From positions 1-9,819 of the forward strand of contig DAOUZV010000037.1 in assembly GCA_030665485.1 (NCBI GenBank): a stretch of DNA of 9,819 nucleotides. The letters run 5' to 3'. Below are positions 1 through 5,957 of this stretch, piece after piece. The position numbers and the translations under genes are program-made. The notes under the pieces are model-generated. The model saw only the letters and a list, made by a program, of their open reading frames with translations. It ran no database searches and was not told the DNA's origin. The first letter of the stretch is position 1. Every line of letters starts with the position of its first letter. This stretch comes from Chloroflexota bacterium (GTDB lineage Bacteria > Chloroflexota > Dehalococcoidia > JABGRK01).

Positions 1-656
1 GCTGCCGTAATCCCGTCATCGTTATAGCTGTCTTTGTACAAAAACGGAACGTAGATACCGCGAACCTGCGCCAGCTTTTTGAGCAGGTCGATTTTCCCGC
101 TAGGCGAACTCGATTTCTTATGCTGGCGAATCACATCAACAAGCTCGGTCACGACTTTCTCACCATCTCCGATAACAAACGCGTCTATGAAATCGGTTAT
201 AGGTTCCGGATTGAGAGCACATACTCCACCGGCTATTACCAGTGGATGCGATTCATCCCGATCAGACGCCAGTACCGGAATATGCGCCAGATCAAGCATA
301 TTGAGCACGTTGGTATAGGTGAGCTCATGGCTCAGCGAAAAACCGATTACGTCAAAATCCTTTAGCGGGTGCTTCGTCTCCAGCGAGTAAAGGGGGATGC
401 TCCCCTTGCGCATCTCGGCTTCCATGTCCACCCAGGGAGCGAAAACGCGTTCGGCCAAAGCGTTGCGACGGCCATTTAAAATATCGTAAAGAATGGCCAG
501 CCCCAGGTTGGACATGCCAATCTCATACGTGTCCGGGAAGGCTAGCGCTATCTTGATGTCAACCGCGTCCCAATCCTTGACAATGCTGTTCCACTCGCCG
601 CCCGTATAGCGCGCCGGTTTGGCCACTTTGTGTAGAATACCTTCCAACTCGACCAC
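1..656 (-). CDS. TIGR03960-type B12-binding radical SAM protein, N-terminal part (cut by window edge)
   Basis: This is the first 218 codons of a minus-strand gene that runs off the left edge. It matches my recollection of the TIGR03960 family: an opening PARYTGGEWNS segment (residues 14-24), AFPDTYEIGMSNLG (39-52), RVFAPWVDME (70-79), then FDVIGFSLSHELTYTN (101-116) and AGGVCALNPEP (142-152) with IGDGE (162-166). These form the cobalamin-binding-like N-terminal domain; the radical SAM domain with its CxxxCxxC cluster motif should follow but lies outside the window, so cluster binding cannot be checked. The GTG start was chosen because AGGTGG lies just upstream with a 4-base gap and the family's usual N-terminus follows at once. 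A clear promoter lies upstream (684-713). The reaction of this family is not established to my knowledge; relatives often sit near RNase or ribosomal genes. Family call is firm, function unknown. Confidence 0.88.
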   Translation of the reverse strand, partial: MVELEGILHKVAKPARYTGGEWNSIVKDWDAVDIKIALAFPDTYEIGMSNLGLAILYDILNGRRNALAERVFAPWVDMEAEMRKGSIPLYSLETKHPLKDFDVIGFSLSHELTYTNVLNMLDLAHIPVLASDRDESHPLVIAGGVCALNPEPITDFIDAFVIGDGEKVVTELVDVIRQHKKSSSPSGKIDLLKKLAQVRGIYVPFLYKDSYNDDGITA

Positions 657-683
657 AGTACCACCTAAAAGCAATTTAAAAGT

Positions 684-713
684 ATTATAGCTCTAATCTT
701 ATTTGCAGAGCAA
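684..713 (-). promoter_or_regulatory. Promoter for the radical SAM gene
   Basis: On the minus strand, TTGCTC (708-713) is followed after 18 bases by a perfect TATAAT (684-689). The predicted start near 677 leaves a leader of about 20 bases that contains the AGGTGG ribosome binding site. The -10 is consensus and the -35 only half matches. It is divergent from the promoter proposed at 720-747. Confidence 0.6.
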
Positions 714-719
714 ACTATG

Positions 720-750
720 TTGACTTTTATAAGCCATTAGTTATAGGCTT
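720..750 (+). promoter_or_regulatory. Candidate promoter with overlapping inverted repeat before the VTT gene pair
   Basis: TTGACT (720-725) and TATAGG (742-747) are separated by 16 bases, so the -35 is good and the -10 moderate. The predicted start near 754 leaves only about 6 bases before the ATG at 760, and no convincing Shine-Dalgarno is visible, so the first VTT gene may be translated from a nearly leaderless message. The inverted repeat AAGCC (731-735) / GGCTT (746-750) with a 10-base gap spans the spacer and the -10 and could be an operator. No regulator is encoded nearby to support this. Confidence 0.4.
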
Positions 751-759
751 GTTTTTGAG

Positions 760-1518
760 ATGAGCGGAACGATCGGTTTAGATGACAAACAAACAGACAA
801 GATAGAAGATCATGCGCAGGAAGAGGCCGAGTATACCAAAACACTGCATAAAAAATACCTGGGCATCAGAAAGCGATACTGGATCATTGGACTGCTCGTG
901 CTTGCAGTGGTCATAACCATAATTCTTGTCGTCTATCGGAATACCCTCGCGAAACCCGAGAATTTTTCCTCTTACGGCCCTCCGGGGCTTTTCCTCTTCT
1001 GCCTGGCAAGCAACGCCACCGTTATACTGCCAGTCGGCGCCGTTTTCGCAGTAATATTGGCTCCAGAGGTATTCGGTATTACACCGGTGGTTGCCTCACT
1101 CATCGGAGCATCGGCGGCCGCTATCGGCGAGTTGTCTGGATACATGGCAGGGTACGGCGGTCAGGCCGCCATCAAGAAACGCGGATTCTACCATAAAATC
1201 GAGCATTGGATGGAGCGCCGAGGTTTCATCACCATCATCATCTTCTCCGTTTTCGCACTGGCCTTTGACGCTGCAGGACTTGCCGCCGGGGCATTCCGCT
1301 ACCCTGTGTGGCGCTTCATGATAGCCTGCTGGATAGGTCGCGTCATCCTTTACATCGGCATGTCATATCTAGCGAAATGGGGCTTTTCTATCACGGATGA
1401 CGACTGGATCATCTGGATCCTTATAGGCGTTGTCGCATTCGCAATAGCGGCCTTTGTGATAATAAAGCAGCTAAAAGAGAGGAAACGGGAAAAAGCGGAA
1501 AATGGAAACAGCCAGTGA
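760..1518 (+). CDS. VTT/DedA-type integral membrane protein, first of a tandem pair
   Basis: This 252-residue protein of the SNARE-associated/VTT (DedA, TVP38) superfamily sits in the cytoplasmic membrane. It has a charged N-terminal tail (1-40), a membrane segment at about 41-60, a central hydrophobic block (75-133), a second block (155-205), and a last helix (215-236) before a basic C-terminus. The family's GE..GY..G.G element is at 123-133 and the region before the second hydrophobic block ends in AAGAFRYPVWRF (175-186). DedA relatives are linked to envelope homeostasis, proton-motive-force-dependent processes and lipid scrambling or transport; the substrate here is unknown. In the reentrant-loop region it keeps FD (169-170) but has FA (165-166) where its downstream partner has Pro-Asn, and I see no classic DedA ARF.PG.R motif. 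The gene overlaps the next by 17 bases, indicating co-translation. The start at 760 is the first ATG in frame, although its ribosome site is weak. Confidence 0.85.
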   Translation: MSGTIGLDDKQTDKIEDHAQEEAEYTKTLHKKYLGIRKRYWIIGLLVLAVVITIILVVYRNTLAKPENFSSYGPPGLFLFCLASNATVILPVGAVFAVILAPEVFGITPVVASLIGASAAAIGELSGYMAGYGGQAAIKKRGFYHKIEHWMERRGFITIIIFSVFALAFDAAGLAAGAFRYPVWRFMIACWIGRVILYIGMSYLAKWGFSITDDDWIIWILIGVVAFAIAAFVIIKQLKERKREKAENGNSQ

Positions 1519-2236
1519 GCCGACGGAGGTTATAAGAAAACCTCTAACCAGAAAAAGAAAAATCATACATATCTCGTTTCTCGTAGCCTCCATTGCCATA
1601 ACTATTCTCTTTTTGGTCTATCTCCAGGGCAGGCTCAAGCACCTCACCCAAACTTATGAAAACTACGGCTATTTAGGTATTTTTCTGATGGGCCTTATCG
1701 GCAGTTCCGCCCCCATTTGGCCTCTGCCCGGTTATCTTGCGGCATTCATCGCCGGAGGGCTGGGCTGGAACCCGTTTTGGATTGCGCTGGCTGTCGGCGT
1801 AGGCGAGTCTATGGGTGAATGGGTTGGATACGTAGGCGGATTCGGTACACAGATAGCTGTGGAAAAACTGAATTTCTATACACGAATAGAGGCCTGGATG
1901 AAACGCCGCGGCTCAATAGTCATATTTCTTGCTTCCGCAATCCCTAACCACTTCATAAAGGCAGTTGGCGCCGCCGCCGGAGCATTGCGCTACCCAGCAT
2001 GGAAGTATTACCTCATAACCTTCGGCGGCAAATTTGTAAAATCGCTGGTGGCGGCACTTATCGGCGGCCTGCTCTTCCCCTACTTCGAGCCACTGCTTGA
2101 AGGCGAATACTCTCTATGGATAATCCTTTTAGCCGGAATCGGTTTTGCGGTAGTGGCCGGCAGCCTTTTCTACTTCCTCTACTACCGCAAAAACAAGGCT
2201 AAATATCGCAACTCAACCACTACAGATGAACTTTGA
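1502..2236 (+). CDS. VTT/DedA-type integral membrane protein, second of a tandem pair
   Basis: This 244-residue paralogue of the upstream protein has the same plan: a basic N-terminus (residues 11-21), a helix at about 22-41, a hydrophobic block (55-115) with GE..GY..G.G at 105-115, a second block ending in AAGALRYPAWKYY (158-170), and a last helix at about 203-227. It shares the Arg-Tyr-Pro-x-Trp segment with its neighbour but differs in the preceding loop: Pro148-Asn149 are present, while Lys153 occupies the place of the neighbour's Asp170. The start codon lies inside the end of the first gene (17-base overlap), with AGCGG upstream, so the two are probably made together and might form a hetero-oligomer (inference). 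No clear terminator follows at once; transcription could end at the hairpin at 2376-2400. Function is as for the family: membrane homeostasis or lipid/ion movement, substrate unknown. Confidence 0.85.
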   Translation: METASEPTEVIRKPLTRKRKIIHISFLVASIAITILFLVYLQGRLKHLTQTYENYGYLGIFLMGLIGSSAPIWPLPGYLAAFIAGGLGWNPFWIALAVGVGESMGEWVGYVGGFGTQIAVEKLNFYTRIEAWMKRRGSIVIFLASAIPNHFIKAVGAAAGALRYPAWKYYLITFGGKFVKSLVAALIGGLLFPYFEPLLEGEYSLWIILLAGIGFAVVAGSLFYFLYYRKNKAKYRNSTTTDEL

Positions 2237-2261
2237 TTTTTGATGCGGCCTGTGCTAAAAT
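2233..2261 (+). promoter_or_regulatory. Strong promoter for the PIN/TRAM-ispD-ispF-cysS operon
   Basis: TTGATT (2233-2238) and TAAAAT (2256-2261) are 17 bases apart, and the -10 is preceded by TGC, giving an extended -10. The predicted start is near 2268. The -35 overlaps the last codons of the upstream VTT gene. From this start the message would carry a leader of about 155 bases before the ATG at 2424. Confidence 0.6.
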
Positions 2262-2267
2262 TCAATT

Positions 2268-2400
2268 GGTAAACAACGATTTTTTATTGCCGAGCGCGCT
2301 TGGCAAGAACCTTTCAAGCGATAAATAGGCATCATCTTTGTCATAAATTTATTCTAACAATCAAAGGTCTTGTTTAGGCGTACTTTTAGGTACGCTTTTT
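2268..2400 (+). promoter_or_regulatory. Candidate structured 5' leader RNA with attenuator-like architecture
   Basis: Three elements can be paired by eye. Hairpin A pairs 2287-2294 with 2299-2306: an 8-bp stem including one G-U, with a CGCG loop. A longer-range helix pairs 2304-2314 with 2363-2372: 10 bp with A2308 bulged. Inside it, 2320-2326 pairs with 2347-2353 (7 bp, A-U rich). A terminator-like hairpin follows at 2376-2400. Hairpin A and the long helix share bases 2304-2306, so they could compete or stack. The layout resembles a riboswitch or attenuator, but I recognise no known riboswitch consensus. It could also be a small RNA ending at 2400, or chance pairing in an AT-rich spacer. No folding or homologue alignment was done. 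Confidence 0.35.
2376..2400 (+). terminator. Terminator-like hairpin just before the PIN/TRAM gene
   Basis: GCGTAC (2378-2383) pairs with GTACGC (2390-2395) across a 6-base loop, extendable by one G-U and one A-U pair, and is followed by a run of T from 2396. Only 23 bases separate it from the ATG at 2424, including the ribosome binding site, which leaves no room for another promoter. It either ends the VTT transcript or a small RNA, or acts as an attenuator that the operon message must read through. Confidence 0.55.
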
Positions 2401-2423
2401 GTTTGCTAGGAAGAGGGTGGATT

Positions 2424-3293
2424 ATGTCAAGAAGAGACTCATCGCACACGATACTAATGGTCACTGCAGGACTTATCATCGGGCTGGTTATAGCCACCCT
2501 GCTCATAGTGCCACTGCAGCTTCATAACATTTCCGGCCCCTGGGATATCGTCGTCCCCTCTATTATCTGTTTCGTTTTAGGAGTATCAGGGATAGTAATT
2601 ATGCTGATGCGCGGCAGAGAGATATTGCAAACTCTATCATCATACTTGCCCAATGGCAACGGGGTTGTTCAAAAGAAAGAGTTTCGGGGCGGCAAGCATA
2701 TAATACTGGACACCAGCGCCATCATCGACGGACGCATCGCCGATATAAGCCAGACCGGCTTCGTGCAGGGGTCTCTGGTCATACCAAGGTTCGTGCTCGA
2801 CGAATTGCGCCATATCGCGGATTCAGCCGATGCGCTCAGGCGAAACCGCGGGCGCAGAGGGCTTGAGATGCTATCGAGGCTGCAGAAGGATTCGGATATA
2901 CCCATCGAGATATCTGATGTGGACTTCGAGGACATGCAGGAGGTAGACGCCAAGCTGGTGCAACTGGGCATAATCCTGCGCTGCCCTATACTTACCAATG
3001 ACTTCAATTTGAACCGTGTGGCAGAGCTTCAGGGAGTGCAGGTGCTCAATATAAACGAGCTGGCCAACGCCATAAAGCCGGTGGTGCTCCCCGGCGAGGA
3101 GCTCAAGGTGCACGTAATTCAGGAGGGTCGCGAGCCCAGCCAGGGAGTGGGGTTCCTTGACGACGGTACTATGATTGTAGTGGAGGGTGGAAGGCGGTAC
3201 ATAAACAACCGCTTGAGTGTTATTGTGGCCAGGGTGTTGCAAACAGCCGCCGGGCGCATGATCTTCGCCAACCTCAAACCGGGCAAGGAATAG
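2424..3293 (+). CDS. Membrane-anchored PIN/TRAM domain protein (YacL-like putative RNase)
   Basis: This 289-residue protein has two N-terminal membrane helices (about 10-33 and 41-63), a PIN nuclease domain (about 92-215) and a C-terminal TRAM domain (about 222-283). The PIN acidic residues are visible: Asp96 and Asp102 in LDTSAIIDGR, Glu127 in LDEL, Asp175 in VDAK and Asp193 in TNDF. The TRAM domain ends with VARVLQTAAGRMIFA (268-282). PIN domains are Mg/Mn-dependent ribonucleases and TRAM binds RNA, so an RNase at the inner face of the membrane is likely; target unknown. YacL of Bacillus has, from memory, four membrane helices and about 366 residues, so this is a shorter two-helix form. An ATG at 2370 is in frame, but it lies before the terminator-like hairpin; the ATG at 2424 follows a good AGGAAGAGGGTGG site and is preferred. 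It heads the ispD-ispF-cysS operon, 3 bases before ispD. Confidence 0.9.
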   Translation: MSRRDSSHTILMVTAGLIIGLVIATLLIVPLQLHNISGPWDIVVPSIICFVLGVSGIVIMLMRGREILQTLSSYLPNGNGVVQKKEFRGGKHIILDTSAIIDGRIADISQTGFVQGSLVIPRFVLDELRHIADSADALRRNRGRRGLEMLSRLQKDSDIPIEISDVDFEDMQEVDAKLVQLGIILRCPILTNDFNLNRVAELQGVQVLNINELANAIKPVVLPGEELKVHVIQEGREPSQGVGFLDDGTMIVVEGGRRYINNRLSVIVARVLQTAAGRMIFANLKPGKE

Positions 3294-3296
3294 TGC

Positions 3297-3977
3297 ATGA
3301 AACATAAAACGGGTGTCATCATCGCCGCCGCGGGCGTCAGCGGCAGGATGGGTCATTTAGATAAGATATTCGTTCAAATCGGCAGAAAACCTCTGCTGTA
3401 CCACGTTTTAAATGCTTTCCAACAATGCTCTTTCGTAGATCAAATCGTATTGGTCCTAAGCGATGGTAATCTGAAGCGTGGCAGGTCTCTGATTAAACGA
3501 TACGGCTTCAGCAAGGTAAGCGATGTCTGTGCCGGTGGATCAAGACGGCAGGACTCTGTAAAACAGGGGTTGGATCGACTACTTGACTGTGACTTGGTGA
3601 TAATCCACGACGGCGCCCGGCCAATGGTCACCCCAGAACTGATCGAACAGGGGTTTGATATTGCCCAAAAACATGGTACCGCCGTTGCAGCCGTTCCCGC
3701 AACCAGCACAATGAAACTTGCAGATAGCGGTGATTATGTGGTAAAAACACTTGAACGGGATAACTTATGGGAAATACAAACACCCCAGGTTTTCCGGTGT
3801 GATATAATAGCTCAAGCTTATAAAGATATAAGCGATGACGTGACCGACGATGCAACATTGGCAGAGCGCACAGGACAAAAGGTCAAGCTCTACTTGGCAT
3901 CATATGATAATATAAAAGTAACAACCTTAGAAGATCTTTACTTAGCGAGGCTAATTTTAAAAACTCGGGGCAAATAG
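3297..3977 (+). CDS. ispD: 2-C-methyl-D-erythritol 4-phosphate cytidylyltransferase
   Basis: This cytosolic enzyme couples CTP and 2-C-methyl-D-erythritol 4-phosphate to give CDP-methylerythritol plus pyrophosphate, the third step of the MEP isoprenoid route. The 226-residue length is typical. The nucleotide-binding glycine-rich loop AAAGVSGRMG (10-19) is followed by Lys23, matching the expected Arg and Lys catalytic pair. GGSRRQDSV (80-88), IIHDGARP (102-109), the ERDNLW segment with Arg154 (153-158), QTPQVF (161-166), DDATLAE (184-190) and DNIKVT (204-209) are all family signatures. A ribosome site AAGGA lies 8 bases before the ATG, inside the end of the PIN/TRAM gene. Its stop codon shares one base with the GTG of ispF, so the two adjacent-function enzymes are translationally coupled. 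IspE, which acts between them, is not in the window. Confidence 0.97.
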   Translation: MKHKTGVIIAAAGVSGRMGHLDKIFVQIGRKPLLYHVLNAFQQCSFVDQIVLVLSDGNLKRGRSLIKRYGFSKVSDVCAGGSRRQDSVKQGLDRLLDCDLVIIHDGARPMVTPELIEQGFDIAQKHGTAVAAVPATSTMKLADSGDYVVKTLERDNLWEIQTPQVFRCDIIAQAYKDISDDVTDDATLAERTGQKVKLYLASYDNIKVTTLEDLYLARLILKTRGK

Positions 3978-4453
3978 TGCGAGTTGGTATTGGCTACGAT
4001 GTTCATCCGCTAACGGAGGGTAGCCCCCTTATCTTGGGCGGAATTGAAATAAAGTACAACAGAATTCTTGTCGGCTGGAGCGATGCCGACGTTCTGCTGC
4101 ACTCCATCATGGATGCTCTTTTAGGAGCATCTGGTCTTTCCGATATCGGCACTCACTTTCCCCCGTCTGATCACAAGTATAAAAACGCGCCCAGTATTGT
4201 GCTTTTGCAGAAAGTGAAAGCGATGCTACAGAAGGATAACTGGAGTATAGTCAATATCGATTCGACGATAGTTGCCGAGGAGCCGAAACTAGCTCCATAT
4301 ATAGATCAGATGAAACAGACTATAAGCAAGCATCTGGATATAGATAAATCGCAGATCGGAATAAAAGCGACCACAACCGAGGGGCTGGGATTTACCGGGC
4401 AAGGTAAGGGCATCGCCGCCTACGCCGTTGCCCTTATAGATAATAAGAAGTAA
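3977..4453 (+). CDS. ispF: 2-C-methyl-D-erythritol 2,4-cyclodiphosphate synthase
   Basis: This enzyme converts CDP-methylerythritol 2-phosphate to methylerythritol cyclodiphosphate with release of CMP, as a homotrimer with a metal ion per active site. The 158-residue length is typical. Metal ligands Asp8 and His10 (GYDVH, 6-10) and His42 (LLHS) are present, as are SDIG (55-58) and ATTTEGLGFTGQGKG (131-145), which forms the conserved C-terminal loop. One position stands out: where Escherichia coli has His34 in HSDGDV, this protein has Trp34 in WSDADV. With the metal triad intact I expect an active enzyme. The GTG start overlaps the ispD stop (TAGTG) and the next gene overlaps its own stop (TAATG); ribosome sites at both are weak, so expression should depend on coupling. 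Confidence 0.97.
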   Translation: MRVGIGYDVHPLTEGSPLILGGIEIKYNRILVGWSDADVLLHSIMDALLGASGLSDIGTHFPPSDHKYKNAPSIVLLQKVKAMLQKDNWSIVNIDSTIVAEEPKLAPYIDQMKQTISKHLDIDKSQIGIKATTTEGLGFTGQGKGIAAYAVALIDNKK

Positions 4454-5814
4454 TGATAAAAATATATAACTCGCTTACACAGCAAAAGGAAGACTTTACG
4501 CCGTCCGATCCGGTAAAAATGTACGTCTGCGGCGTGACCACCTACAGCGACTGCCACATCGGACACGCTATGAGCTACATCGTTTTCGATTCCGTCCGGC
4601 GCTATCTGGAGTTCCGCGGTTACAATGTGAAGCACGTACAGAATTTTACCGACATCGACGACAAAATCATCGCCAGCGCCAACCGTCTCGGTATTCCAGC
4701 TAAGGAACTGGCAGACGGACTCATAAACAGCTTCTTTGCGGATATAGACGCCCTCAATATACAGCGCGCCCATATCTACCCCAAGGTAACCGAGGAAATA
4801 CAGGATATCATCAAGATCGTAGAAGGACTAATCGAAAAGGGATACGCCTACCAGGCGGGAGGCGACGTATACTTCAGGGTCAAATCCTTCCCCGGCTACG
4901 GCAAACTGTCTCACAGAAACTTGGATGACATGGTGGCCGGAGATCAGGGACATCATTTGGAGAATAAAGAACATCCCATGGATTTCGCGCTATGGAAATC
5001 GGCCAAACCGGGCGAGCCCGAGTGGGACAGCCCATGGGGCAAGGGCAGACCGGGATGGCATATAGAGTGTTCTGCCATGTCGCTCAAATATCTGGGCGAA
5101 ACTTTGGATATTCACGGCGGCGGGCATGACCTAGTGTTCCCGCATCACGAAAACGAGATCGCACAATCTGAGGCCTATACCGGCAAGGAGCCGTTTGCCC
5201 GCCATTGGATGCATAACGGCCTGTTGCAACTGGGCCAGGAAAAAATGAGCAAATCCATTGGAAATTTAATAACTATAAAGGAGGCGCTAAAAAAATTCGG
5301 TCCTGATGCATTGAGACTTTTCGTCCTCAGCTCCCACTATCGCAGCCCCATAACCTACACAGAGGAAAATGTGGCTGCCATGAGTAAAGGCGTTCAGAGA
5401 CTGCGCCAGGCAGCGTTTAGCGATGATAACGCAACTGACAATGGTAACGCCGTCGACGGTGAGCCGTTTGAAAATAGATTTATTGAGGCCATGGACGACG
5501 ACTTCAACACCGCGCAGGCGGTGGCAGTTATTTTCGATCTGGCAAGGGAGATAAACCGGGGACAAGAAGCAAAAATGCAGGTTAACAAGGTAAAAGAGAC
5601 ACTGGTAAAGCTTGCCGGTGTGCTGGGGCTTACCCTCAAGAAGCAGGAGCAGATTCCGCTCGATTCGGTATCGTTCATCGAGCTTCTCATAGAAACGCGC
5701 AACAACCTAAGACATGCCAAGCAATGGGAACTGGCGGACAGCGTTCGAGACGGACTGCAAAAGCTTGGCATAATCCTCGAAGATAAGCCCTCCGGTACCA
5801 CATGGCAAGCTTAA
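4453..5814 (+). CDS. cysS: Cysteinyl-tRNA synthetase
   Basis: This class I aminoacyl-tRNA synthetase attaches cysteine to tRNA-Cys in the cytosol. Its 453 residues are close to the usual 460. The HIGH motif is at 35-38 and KMSKS at 264-268, followed by IGN. The four zinc ligands that select cysteine are in place: Cys26 (CGVTTY), Cys206 (WHIECSAMS), His231 and Glu235 (HHENEIAQSE), with the same spacing as in Escherichia coli within one residue. FTDIDDKI (65-72) and HGGGHDLVFPHHENE (221-235) are further signatures. The C-terminal helical region (about 330-453) for anticodon recognition is complete. It starts one base inside the ispF stop and is the last gene of its operon; a new promoter lies just after it. 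No T-box leader is possible here because there is no spacer. Confidence 0.97.
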   Translation: MIKIYNSLTQQKEDFTPSDPVKMYVCGVTTYSDCHIGHAMSYIVFDSVRRYLEFRGYNVKHVQNFTDIDDKIIASANRLGIPAKELADGLINSFFADIDALNIQRAHIYPKVTEEIQDIIKIVEGLIEKGYAYQAGGDVYFRVKSFPGYGKLSHRNLDDMVAGDQGHHLENKEHPMDFALWKSAKPGEPEWDSPWGKGRPGWHIECSAMSLKYLGETLDIHGGGHDLVFPHHENEIAQSEAYTGKEPFARHWMHNGLLQLGQEKMSKSIGNLITIKEALKKFGPDALRLFVLSSHYRSPITYTEENVAAMSKGVQRLRQAAFSDDNATDNGNAVDGEPFENRFIEAMDDDFNTAQAVAVIFDLAREINRGQEAKMQVNKVKETLVKLAGVLGLTLKKQEQIPLDSVSFIELLIETRNNLRHAKQWELADSVRDGLQKLGIILEDKPSGTTWQA

Positions 5815-5834
5815 AGCACTCTCCCTTACTCTTG

Positions 5835-5863
5835 TTGACTAAAGCCAATTGAAACGTTAGTAT
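5835..5863 (+). promoter_or_regulatory. Promoter for the rny operon
   Basis: TTGACT (5835-5840) and TAGTAT (5858-5863) are exactly 17 bases apart, a good sigma-70-type match. The predicted start is near 5870, giving a leader of about 88 bases before the rny ATG at 5958. It begins 20 bases after the cysS stop, and no terminator is visible between them, so some readthrough from the upstream operon is possible. Confidence 0.6.
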
Positions 5864-5868
5864 TGAGG

Positions 5869-5888
5869 GCTATATAAATAGCTATATA
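5869..5888 (+). repeat. Direct repeat GCTATATA x2 at the predicted rny transcription start
   Basis: GCTATATA occurs at 5869-5876 and 5881-5888, starts 12 bases apart, at and just after the predicted transcription start. The second copy is part of the palindrome ATAGCTAT (5879-5886). It could be a regulator site or simply AT-rich leader sequence; the surrounding 40 bases are strongly AT-rich, which weakens the case. Confidence 0.25.
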
Positions 5889-5957
5889 TTTTATTACTAA
5901 CTGAATATTGGAGATCAAAAGAAATGTCAATTAACATGATTAGAAAGCGAGGCAGAA

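Noticed and set aside
79..365. Two overlapping + strand reading frames of about 80 codons
   Set aside because: They lie wholly antisense to the conserved N-terminal domain of the radical SAM protein and show no domain features.
2243..2272. Nine-codon frame ending in TGG TAA before the leader, a possible leader peptide
   Set aside because: It overlaps the predicted -10 and start site, so it would not be in the message.
2370..2423. Upstream in-frame ATG that would add 18 residues to the PIN/TRAM protein
   Set aside because: The extension overlaps the terminator-like hairpin, has no ribosome site, and the ATG at 2424 has a strong one.
2871..3356. A 161-codon minus-strand frame over the PIN/TRAM gene and start of ispD
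   Set aside because: It is antisense to two strongly recognised genes, crosses their junction and has no recognisable motif.
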